Shown here piece after piece: positions 43,448-51,104 of a stretch of 64,000 nt of DNA. This stretch comes from Streptomyces sp. R28 (GTDB lineage Bacteria > Actinomycetota > Actinomycetes > Streptomycetales > Streptomycetaceae): contig NZ_CP163439.1 of the NCBI RefSeq assembly GCF_041052385.1, positions 10,157,001-10,221,000 of the forward strand, written 5' to 3'. Position 1 is the stretch's first letter. Each line of letters opens with the position of its first letter. The notes beneath the pieces are model-generated. The model made no database searches. It was not told the DNA's origin and was given only the letters and a program-made list of their open reading frames with translations. The position numbers and the translations under genes were made by a program.

Positions 43448-46302
43448 CCCACCAGCACTTCCGGCTCCCGCGGGGCGGCCGTATCGACCGCACCGCCGTG
43501 CTGCGGTTCACCGTCGACGGACGGGAGCTGACCGGGCACCCCGGAGACACCGTCGCCTCGGCGATGCTGGCGAACGGCCTCGTCGAGGTCGCCCCGTCGC
43601 TCTACCGCGACCGCCCGCGCGGCATCGTCGGCGCAGGCGTCGAGGAGCCCAACGCCCTTGTGCAGATCGATGGTCCGTGCTCGGAGGGCATGCTCCCGGC
43701 GACGACGGTCGAGCTCTACGACGGCCTGTCCGCCGGCACGCTTTCCGGGATGGGCCGGCTCGACCCGACCCCCGACCCGGCCGTCTACGACAAGAAGTAC
43801 GCGCACACCGACGTCCTGGTCGTCGGCGCCGGACCCGCCGGACTCGCGGCCGCCGCCGCTGCCGCCGGCTCCGGGGCACGCGTGATCCTCCTCGACGACC
43901 AGCCCGAGCCCGGCGGTTCGCTGCTCTCCGAAGCGCGGACCGACCTCAAGTGGGTCGCCGACGTGAGCGCCGCACTCGACGCCGCTCCCGAGGTCGTCGT
44001 ACTGCGGCGGACCTCGGCCTTCGGGTCGTACGACGACAACTACGTACTGGCTCTCCAGCGGCGAACCGACCACCTCGGGGCCGACGCTCCCGAAAGTGTC
44101 TCGCGGCAACGGCTGTGGCACATACGGGCCCGCCAAGTGGTCCTGGCGACCGGCGCCCACGAGCGCCCGCTGGTCTTCGCCGGCAACGACCGGCCCGGGG
44201 TGATGCTGGCCGCGGCCGTGCGCACCTACCTCAACCGGTATGCCGTGGCCCCGGGTTCGCGGGCCGTGGTGAGCACGACCAACGACAGCGCCTACGACAC
44301 GGTCGCCGACCTCCACGCCGCCGGCATCGACCTCGCCGCCGTCGTGGACGCGCGCCCCGAGCTGTCCGACCGGGCGTCCGAGGTCGCCGTCGCGACAGGG
44401 GTGCGGGTGCTGACGGGCAGCGCGGTGGTCGACACGGGGGGCGAAGGCCGAATCACCGGCGTCACCGTCAAGGCCCTCGACGTGGACGGCCGACTCACCG
44501 GTGAGCCGCAGTCGTTCGACTGTGACCTGCTCGCCGTCTCGGGCGGCTGGAGCCCGGTGGTCCACCTGCACAGCCAGCGCCAGGGCCGGCTGCGCTGGGA
44601 CGAGGAACTGGTCGCGTTCGTCCCCGACGGGACCGTACGGGACCAGCAGGTCGTCGGGGCGGCCCGGGGGACGTACGACCTCGACGGCTGCCGGGCCGAA
44701 GGAGCGCGCGCCGGTGCACGCGCCGCGACGGACGCCGGGTTCCCGGTGGCCGTACCGTCCGCTGTCGCGCGGCTCGCCGCCGGCCCGACGCGCGCCCTGT
44801 GGCTGGTCCCCGCCCCCGAGGGCGAACCCGGCGACTGGGACACCCACTTCGTCGACCTCCAGCGCGACGTCACCGTCGCCGACGTCTGGCGCTCCACCGG
44901 CGCCGGCATGCGCGGCGTCGAGCACGTGAAGCGGTACACCTCGCTCGGCACCGCCAACGACCAGGGCAAGACGTCCGGCGTCAACGCGATCGGTGTGATC
45001 GCCGAGGCCCTCGGCGGTTCACTGGGAGAGATCGGCACCACGGCCTACCGCGCGCCGTACACCCCGGTGGCCTTCGCCGCCCTGGCCGGTCGTGAGCGCG
45101 GCGAGCTGTTCGACCCGGAGCGCACGACCTCCATCCACAGCTGGCACGTGGCGCACGGCGCTCAGTTCGAGGACGTCGGGCAGTGGAAGCGCCCCTGGTA
45201 CTTCCCCCAGCCCGGTGAGGACATGGACACGGCCGTGGCCCGTGAGTGCCGCGCGGCCCGTGAGGGAGTGGCGTTCATGGACGCCTCCACCCTCGGCAAG
45301 ATCGAGATCTGGGGCGCGGACGCGGGCGAGTTCCTCAACCGCATCTACACCAACGCCTTCAAGAAGCTCAAGCCCGGCATGGCCCGCTACGGCGTCATGT
45401 GCAAGCCCGACGGCATGATCTTCGACGACGGAGTGACACTCCGCCTCGACGACAACCGCTACTTCATGACCACCACGACCGGCGGCGCCGCCGGGGTCCT
45501 GGACTGGCTGGAGGAGTGGCTGCAGACCGAGTGGCCCGAACTCGACGTGCACTGCACCTCGGTGACCGAGCAGTGGGCGACGATCGCCGTCGTCGGCCCG
45601 CAGTCGCGCGAGGTCGTCGCCCATCTGGCTCCCGACGTCGACCTGTCCGCCGAGGCGTTCCCCTTCATGGCCTTCCGCGAGACGACCCTGGCCTCCGGCA
45701 TCCCGGCCCGTATCTGCCGGATCTCCTTCTCCGGCGAACTCGCCTACGAGATCAACGTCTCCGCGTGGTACGGCCTGGCGGTCTGGGAGGAGGTGGACGC
45801 GATCGGCCGACCGTACGGCATCACCCCGTACGGCACCGAGACCATGCACGTCCTGCGCGCCGAGAAGGGCTACATCATCGTCGGCCAGGACACCGACGGC
45901 ACCGTCACCCCGCAGGACGCGGGCATGTCCTGGGTGGTCTCCAAGCAGAAGGACTTCATCGGCAAGCGGTCCTACGCCCGCGCCGACACCGCCCGCACCG
46001 ACCGCAAACAACTGGTCGGCCTGCTGCCGAGCGACCGCACGACCCGGCTGCCCGAGGGCACCCAACTCGTCGCGCCGGGCGTGCCGATCACCCCCGAGGC
46101 CGGGCCGGTGCCGATGCTCGGCCACGTCACCTCCAGCTACCACAGCCCGGCCCTCGGCCGTCCCTTCGCCCTCGCCCTCGTCGCCGACGGGCAGGCGAGG
46201 AAGGGGCAGACCCTGCTCGCCCCGGTGGGCGAGGACCTGGTGCCCGTCGAGGTGACCGACTTCGTCCTGTACGACCCGGAAGGGACCAAGCGAGATGGCT
46301 GA
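43444..46302 (+). CDS. soxA: Sarcosine oxidase subunit alpha
   Basis: A complete 952-residue subunit from ATG 43444. The order is: an N-terminal ferredoxin-like fold (FTVDGRELTGHPGDTVASAM, without a full iron-sulphur cysteine set, as usual in SoxA), an NAD-binding fold (VLVVGAGPAGLAAAAAAAGS at about 122), a central oxidoreductase part (LATGAHERPLVFAGNDRPGV), and a C-terminal aminomethyltransferase-like folate domain (KPGMARYGVMCKPDGMIFDD, then RISFSGELAYEINVSAW). It passes the methyl carbon to tetrahydrofolate. It overlaps soxG by eight bases. Confidence 0.95.
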   Translation: MTHQHFRLPRGGRIDRTAVLRFTVDGRELTGHPGDTVASAMLANGLVEVAPSLYRDRPRGIVGAGVEEPNALVQIDGPCSEGMLPATTVELYDGLSAGTLSGMGRLDPTPDPAVYDKKYAHTDVLVVGAGPAGLAAAAAAAGSGARVILLDDQPEPGGSLLSEARTDLKWVADVSAALDAAPEVVVLRRTSAFGSYDDNYVLALQRRTDHLGADAPESVSRQRLWHIRARQVVLATGAHERPLVFAGNDRPGVMLAAAVRTYLNRYAVAPGSRAVVSTTNDSAYDTVADLHAAGIDLAAVVDARPELSDRASEVAVATGVRVLTGSAVVDTGGEGRITGVTVKALDVDGRLTGEPQSFDCDLLAVSGGWSPVVHLHSQRQGRLRWDEELVAFVPDGTVRDQQVVGAARGTYDLDGCRAEGARAGARAATDAGFPVAVPSAVARLAAGPTRALWLVPAPEGEPGDWDTHFVDLQRDVTVADVWRSTGAGMRGVEHVKRYTSLGTANDQGKTSGVNAIGVIAEALGGSLGEIGTTAYRAPYTPVAFAALAGRERGELFDPERTTSIHSWHVAHGAQFEDVGQWKRPWYFPQPGEDMDTAVARECRAAREGVAFMDASTLGKIEIWGADAGEFLNRIYTNAFKKLKPGMARYGVMCKPDGMIFDDGVTLRLDDNRYFMTTTTGGAAGVLDWLEEWLQTEWPELDVHCTSVTEQWATIAVVGPQSREVVAHLAPDVDLSAEAFPFMAFRETTLASGIPARICRISFSGELAYEINVSAWYGLAVWEEVDAIGRPYGITPYGTETMHVLRAEKGYIIVGQDTDGTVTPQDAGMSWVVSKQKDFIGKRSYARADTARTDRKQLVGLLPSDRTTRLPEGTQLVAPGVPITPEAGPVPMLGHVTSSYHSPALGRPFALALVADGQARKGQTLLAPVGEDLVPVEVTDFVLYDPEGTKRDG

Positions 46303-46930
46303 GACGACGTTCGAGACCGGCGCAGGCGCCGGCCCGGTGGCCCTGCGCACCAGCCCCCTGGCCCATCTGGCGGAGCGCATGCGCGCCGCTGCCGTCACCG
46401 GCGCCCGCGGCGTCGCGCTGACCGAGTGGCCGTTCCTCACGATGGTGAACCTGCGCGTCGACCCCGCCTCCGAAGCGGCCGACCGCATCGAGAAGGTCCT
46501 GGGGGCACTGCTCCCGCGCCAGTGCGGCCACACCACCACATCCGGCCCCCGCACGGTCCTCTGGCTGGGCCCCGACGAGTGGCTCGTGCTGGCCCAAGCC
46601 GACCAGTACACCGTGGCCGCCGAGTTGCGGGAGGCACTGGGATCGGACCCGGGCTCGGTGGTGGACCTCTCCGCCAACCGCACCACGCTGGAGCTGAGTG
46701 GCCCGGCCGCCCGGCAGGTGCTGGAGAAGGGCTGCCCGCTGGACCTGCATCCCCGGTCCTTCGCACCCGGCCAGGCGGTGTCGACCACGGTGGGCCCCGT
46801 CGCCGTACTGCTCTGGCAGGTCGACGACGCGCCGACGTACCGGCTGTTCCCGCGGTCCTCGTTCGCCGACTACCTGGCGCGGTGGCTCATCGACGCGATG
46901 AGCGAGTACCGCGGCCCGGAGGTGCCCTGA
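46295..46930 (+). CDS. soxG: Sarcosine oxidase subunit gamma
   Basis: A complete 211-residue subunit, overlapping soxA. It has the folded core typical of the family, with LWLGPDEWLVLAQADQ, VVDLSANRTTLELSGPAARQ and VLEKGCPLDLHP. The final DYLARWLIDAMSEYRG is usual. It completes the heterotetramer genes. Confidence 0.94.
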   Translation: MAETTFETGAGAGPVALRTSPLAHLAERMRAAAVTGARGVALTEWPFLTMVNLRVDPASEAADRIEKVLGALLPRQCGHTTTSGPRTVLWLGPDEWLVLAQADQYTVAAELREALGSDPGSVVDLSANRTTLELSGPAARQVLEKGCPLDLHPRSFAPGQAVSTTVGPVAVLLWQVDDAPTYRLFPRSSFADYLARWLIDAMSEYRGPEVP

Positions 46931-46943
46931 CGGCGCTGAGCGA

Positions 46944-47207
46944 ATGAAGGGCACGTACACGGAGGCCGCACGCAGCGGCCTCGCCGTCGACCTGGCCGTG
47001 CCGGCGCGCTACATGCAGGTGCTCTCCGACGACATGTGCGCACGCCTGTCCGGCCGGATGATCAACATCCACCACTCGTTCCTGCCGAGCTTCACCCTGG
47101 CCGCCATCGGCCGTGACGCGGAGTCGGCAGCCCTGGCCCGAGCGGTGCGCCGGCACTGCGAAGGCCGGGTGTTCGTCCAGGGCAGGCGCACGGTGATCCT
47201 CCGCTGA
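46944..47207 (+). pseudogene. purU: Formyltetrahydrofolate deformylase with N-terminus and middle deleted
   Basis: The 87-residue frame reads VDLAVPARYMQVLSDDMCAR then LSGRMINIHHSFLPSF, which contains the catalytic histidine region of PurU, and then jumps directly to LAAIGRDAESAALARAVRRH and CEGRVFVQGRRTVIL, the C-terminal end. About 55 residues between the two blocks, including the conserved aspartate, are missing without a frame change, and the N-terminal ACT domain and formyltransferase start are absent. In sarcosine operons purU recycles one-carbon units; here it is lost. Confidence 0.85.
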
Positions 47208-47221
47208 CGGCCCGTCCCATC

Positions 47222-47430
47222 GGCACCGTCGGCGAGGAGGTGTTCGGCCCGCTCCTGCCCCGGTACGAACAGCAGCTGCGCGGCCTGCAGGCCCCCGTCA
47301 GCTGGGCCCAGTACCTCACCGGCGGTGGCGTCGATGGTCGTCCTGTCGATCTACCTGCGCCGGCGCGGCTCCCCGGAGTCCAAGCCCGTCGGTGCCGCGC
47401 ACACCGCGACCGGCGTGGAGGGGTGGCGAG
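47222..47430 (+). pseudogene. Two short unrecognised scraps, one transporter-like
   Basis: One frame reads EEVFGPLLPRYEQQLRGLQA then PVSWAQYLTGG; another reads ASMVVLSIYLRRRGSPESKP then VGAAHTATGV, which looks like the last helix and tail of a transporter. Neither has a start or a full domain. They lie between the gutted purU and the SRAP gene. Confidence 0.35.
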
Positions 47431-47468
47431 CCGGAGCGCGGTTCGCTCCCATGCGGCACAGTGGCAGT

Positions 47469-48215
47469 ATGTGCGGCCGTTATGCCTCCTCCCGCAGCCC
47501 CGAGGACCTCGCCCAGCTGTTCCAGGTGGCCGAGTGGCATCCGGAGGAAACCCTCGCGCCGAGCTGGAACGTGGCCCCGACCGACGAGGTGTGGGCCGTC
47601 CTGGAGCGCGCGCCACGCGGCGCTGCCGAGGACGAACCGGCCCGGCGTCGGCTGCGGCCCCTGCGCTGGGGCCTGGTGCCCTCGTGGGCGAAGGACGCGA
47701 AGATCGGCGCGCGGTTGATCAACGCACGGGTGGAGACCGTGCACGAGAAGCCCGCCTTCCGCCGTGCGTTCGCCCAACGCCGCTGCCTGCTGCCGGCCGA
47801 CGGCTTCTACGAGTGGGACGAGGTCAAGGACAGGAAGTCGGGCAAGGTCCGCAAGCAGCCCTACTTCATCCACCCGGAGGACGGGCAGGTGATGGCGTTG
47901 GCGGGCCTGTACGAGTACTGGCGAAATCCGGAGATCAGGGATGCCGACGACCCTGCCGCCTGGCTGCTGACCTGCACCATCATCACCACCGAGGCCACCG
48001 ACGCCGCAGGCCGCATCCACCCCCGCATGCCCCTCGCGCTCACCCCCGACCACTACGACGCCTGGCTCGACCCGCGCCGGCAGGCCACCCACGACCTGCG
48101 CACCCTGCTCACCCCGCCGGCAGGCGGCCACCTGGACGCCCGCCCCGTCTCTCCGGCCGTGAACAGCGTCCGCAACAACGGCCCCCAGCTCCTGGACGAG
48201 GTCCCCACCCCCTGA
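47469..48215 (+). CDS. SOS-response-associated peptidase (SRAP/YedK-type)
   Basis: A 248-residue protein from ATG 47469; Cys2 becomes the N-terminal catalytic nucleophile (MCGRYASS) and forms the covalent crosslink to abasic sites in single-stranded DNA. Other conserved elements are SWNVAPTDEVWAV, LINARVETVHEKPAFR, LLPADGFYEWDEV and the histidine in RIHPRMPLAL. A longer upstream frame is rejected because the mature protein must start with Cys2. Confidence 0.93.
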   Translation: MCGRYASSRSPEDLAQLFQVAEWHPEETLAPSWNVAPTDEVWAVLERAPRGAAEDEPARRRLRPLRWGLVPSWAKDAKIGARLINARVETVHEKPAFRRAFAQRRCLLPADGFYEWDEVKDRKSGKVRKQPYFIHPEDGQVMALAGLYEYWRNPEIRDADDPAAWLLTCTIITTEATDAAGRIHPRMPLALTPDHYDAWLDPRRQATHDLRTLLTPPAGGHLDARPVSPAVNSVRNNGPQLLDEVPTP

Positions 48216-48311
48216 CCGGAGCAGATGACCAAAGCAGGCGACCGGTGCAGGCGGCCCGAGTAGGTGAGTTCTCGGTAAGGGTTGCCCCCGCAGACGCCCG
48301 AGAGACGCTCT

Positions 48312-48326
48312 TGACATCCATTTTCA
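48312..48326 (+). promoter_or_regulatory. Zur box
   Basis: TGACATCCATTTTCA matches the 15-base actinobacterial Zur operator pattern TGAxAxxxxTTTTCA and overlaps TTGACA (48311-48316), a likely -35 box, 69 bases upstream of znuA. Zinc-loaded Zur would block transcription of the importer. Confidence 0.75.
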
Positions 48327-48394
48327 TCTAGCGTGGGGCCGAAGCCGGGACGGATGGAACTCGGCGGACCATTCGCCTTGCCTCGGAGGTACCC

Positions 48395-49336
48395 ATGCCC
48401 GCGTCCACGTCCCGACGTCTCGCCCCGCTGATAACCGGCACCTGCCTGATCCTCCTCGCGGGCTGCGGCAGTTCGCCGGACTCCGCAAGCGACAGCGGCG
48501 CCGCGCAGCGCCCCGCCGCGGCGTCCGCCGTCCCGGTGGTGGCCTCGACGGACGTCTACGGGGACATGGCCGAGCGGATAGGCGGCGGGAAGGTGGAGGT
48601 CACCTCGATCATCAGCGACCCCGACCAGGACCCGCACTCCTACGAGGCCAACACGCAGAACCAGTTGGCGCTGTCCAAGGCGAAGGTCGTCATCGAGAAC
48701 GGCGGTGGTTATGACGACTTCATCGACCGCATGATGAAAACGAGCGGCGACTCGTCCGCCGAGGTGATCAACGCGGTCAAGGTCTCCGGCAAGAGCGCCC
48801 CGGCGGGCGGGGAGCTCAACGAGCACGTCTGGTACGACTTCCCCACCGTCGCCAAGCTCGCCGACCGCATCGCCGCCGCTCTGGCCAACGTCGACCCGGA
48901 CGACGCCGCGACCTTCACCGAGAAGGCCGAGGACTTCAAGGAGAAGCTGAAGCCCTTGGAGCAGAAGGAAGCCGAGATCAAGGCCGGCCACGGCGGCGAG
49001 GCGGTGGCCATCACCGAGCCCGTGCCGCTGTACATGATCGAGGCGAGCGGGCTGAAGAACGCGACGCCCGCGGCGTTCAGCGAAGCCGTCGAAGAAGGAG
49101 ACGACGTCTCCCCGCGGACCCTGCGGGACACGTTGGCACTGTTCACCGGCAAGAAGGTCAAGGCGCTGGTCTACAACGAGCAGACCTCTGGCCCGCAGAC
49201 CGAGCAGGCCGAGCGGGCGGCCGAGGCGGCCGGGATTCCGGTCGTCCCCGTGACCGAGACCCTGCCCCAGGGCAAGGACTACCTCGGCTGGATGACCGCC
49301 AACGTCGACGCGCTCGCGAACGCGCTGGCCAAGTGA
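48395..49336 (+). CDS. znuA: Zinc ABC transporter substrate-binding lipoprotein
   Basis: A 313-residue cluster A-I binding protein. The lipobox LLAGC places the lipidated cysteine at residue 24. Metal-ligand regions are DPDQDPHSYEANTQNQLALS and LNEHVWYDFPTVAKLADRIA. The usual histidine-rich loop is very short. It overlaps znuC by GTGA. With the upstream Zur box it is assigned to zinc, though manganese-binding homologues look similar. Confidence 0.92.
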   Translation: MPASTSRRLAPLITGTCLILLAGCGSSPDSASDSGAAQRPAAASAVPVVASTDVYGDMAERIGGGKVEVTSIISDPDQDPHSYEANTQNQLALSKAKVVIENGGGYDDFIDRMMKTSGDSSAEVINAVKVSGKSAPAGGELNEHVWYDFPTVAKLADRIAAALANVDPDDAATFTEKAEDFKEKLKPLEQKEAEIKAGHGGEAVAITEPVPLYMIEASGLKNATPAAFSEAVEEGDDVSPRTLRDTLALFTGKKVKALVYNEQTSGPQTEQAERAAEAAGIPVVPVTETLPQGKDYLGWMTANVDALANALAK

Positions 49337-50190
49337 CTGGCCAAGTGAGGCGCGCCGGCGTGTCCGGCCCTCGCACGGACGCCGCGGTGATCAGCCTGCG
49401 TGCAGCGGCCCTCTCCTACGGCGAGCGCGTGCTGTGGCGGGACCTCGATCTCGACGTACGGCCGGGCGAGTTCCTGGCCGTGCTCGGTCCCAACGGATCG
49501 GGCAAGACCAGCTTCGTGCGCGCCCTGCTGGGCGGGCGGCAGTTGTCCGCCGGCACGCTGACGGTGCTGGGCCTTCCGCCCCGGGGCGGCTGCAAGCACA
49601 TCGGCTACGTCCCGCAGCAGGGAACACTGTCCGCACACGCCCTGCTGCGCGCCCGGGACCTGGTCCGCTTCGGCATCGACGGGCACGGCTTCGGACCACG
49701 GCTGCGCACGGGCGCCGTACGCCGCCGCGTGGACGAGATCCTCGCCTCGGTCGGGGCCACCGCGTACGCGGACGTCCCCGTCGGCCTGCTCTCCGGCGGC
49801 GAACGCCAGCGCGTACGCATCGGGCAGGCGCTGGCCGCCGACCCGCGGATCCTGCTGTGCGACGAGCCGCTGCTCTCCCTCGACCTGCACCATCAGCGGG
49901 CCGTGACGCAGCTGGTGGACGCGCGGCGTCGCTCCCACGGCACGGCGGTGGTCTTCGTGACCCACGAGATCAACCCCGTGCTGGGACTGGTGGACCGCGT
50001 GCTGTACCTCGCCCGCGGCGGCTTCCGGGTCGGCACACCCGACGAGGTGCTGACCTCCGAGGCGCTGTCGCAGCTGTACGGCACGCCGGTCGACGTCATC
50101 CGCGTCCGGGACCGGATCACGGTAGTGGGCGTGCCCGACGAGCCGGCGCAGCCGCATCACCCCGAACCGCCGCACGGAGTACGGCCATGA
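49333..50190 (+). CDS. znuC: Zinc ABC transporter ATP-binding protein
   Basis: A 285-residue ATPase from GTG 49333. Walker A is GPNGSGKTS, the signature is LSGGERQRVRIGQALA, and Walker B is ILLCDEPLLSLD followed by the H-loop in VFVTHEINPV. The GTG overlaps the znuA stop. It overlaps znuB by ATGA. Confidence 0.94.
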   Translation: MTGQVRRAGVSGPRTDAAVISLRAAALSYGERVLWRDLDLDVRPGEFLAVLGPNGSGKTSFVRALLGGRQLSAGTLTVLGLPPRGGCKHIGYVPQQGTLSAHALLRARDLVRFGIDGHGFGPRLRTGAVRRRVDEILASVGATAYADVPVGLLSGGERQRVRIGQALAADPRILLCDEPLLSLDLHHQRAVTQLVDARRRSHGTAVVFVTHEINPVLGLVDRVLYLARGGFRVGTPDEVLTSEALSQLYGTPVDVIRVRDRITVVGVPDEPAQPHHPEPPHGVRP

Positions 50191-51062
50191 ACATCACCCA
50201 CGGGATCTGGCAGCAGATCTTCGACTTCGACAACTACGGCGAACTGCTCGCCCTGGTGCGCAACTCCCTGATCGCCGGCGTCGCACTCGGCCTGGTCGGC
50301 GGTCTGGTGGGGGTCTTCGTGATCATGCGGGACCTGCCGTTCGCGGTGCACGGGATCAGCGAGCTGTCGTTCGCCGGTGCCTCGGCCGCGCTGCTGCTGG
50401 ACGTGAACATCGTGGCCGGCTCGATCGTCGGTTCCCTGATCGCCGCCGGAGCCATCGGGCTGCTCGGTACGCGCGCCCGGGACCGCAACTCGGTGATCGG
50501 CATCATCATGCCGTTCGGCCTCGGACTCGGCGTGCTCTTCCTCGCCCTGTACAAAGGGCGCGCGGCGAACAAGTTCGGCCTGCTCACCGGGCAGATCGTC
50601 GCCGTCGACACTCCGCAGATGTCCTGGCTGCTCGGCACCTGTGCCGTGGTGCTCGTGGCGCTGGCGGTCATGTGGCGGCCGCTCGCCTTCGCCAGCGCCG
50701 ACCCGGAGGTGGCCGAGGCGCGCGGCGTACCGGTACGGGGGCTGTCGTTCGCCTTCATGATCGTGCTGGGCCTCGCGGTCGCGCTGTCCGTGCAGATCGT
50801 CGGGGCGCTGCTGGTCCTCACCCTCGTCGTCACGCCCGCGGCCGCCGCGGCCCGGATCACGGCCTCGCCGGTGCTCCTGCCGGCGCTGAGCGTGGTGTTC
50901 GCGGTGGCCTCCATCGAGGGCGGGATCCTGCTGGCCCTGGGCAGCAGCGTTCCCATCAGCCCGTACGTCACCACGATCTCGTTCACGACCTACCTCGTGT
51001 GCAGGGTGGTGGGGAGGTACCGGGCACGGCGGTGGGGAGCCATGCGAGCCGCTCCAGCATGA
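50187..51062 (+). CDS. znuB: Zinc ABC transporter permease
   Basis: A 291-residue ABC-3-type permease from ATG 50187 with about eight hydrophobic helices. Typical stretches are VFVIMRDLPFAVHGISELSF then AGASAALLL, and ALSVQIVGALLVLTLVVTPA. It completes the importer. Confidence 0.94.
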   Translation: MNITHGIWQQIFDFDNYGELLALVRNSLIAGVALGLVGGLVGVFVIMRDLPFAVHGISELSFAGASAALLLDVNIVAGSIVGSLIAAGAIGLLGTRARDRNSVIGIIMPFGLGLGVLFLALYKGRAANKFGLLTGQIVAVDTPQMSWLLGTCAVVLVALAVMWRPLAFASADPEVAEARGVPVRGLSFAFMIVLGLAVALSVQIVGALLVLTLVVTPAAAAARITASPVLLPALSVVFAVASIEGGILLALGSSVPISPYVTTISFTTYLVCRVVGRYRARRWGAMRAAPA

Positions 51063-51082
51063 AGACATGAATGAGTCTTCAT
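51059..51082. promoter_or_regulatory. Palindromic operator before the metal-efflux ATPase
   Basis: ATGAAGAC-atgaatga-GTCTTCAT is a perfect inverted repeat; nested in it is ATGAA-tgagtc-TTCAT (51067-51082), the half-site arrangement of ArsR/SmtB-type metal sensors. It overlaps the last bases of znuB and lies 23 bases before the ATPase start. Confidence 0.65.
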
Positions 51083-51104
51083 CTGTTCCTGTATCGTGCC
51101 ACGC

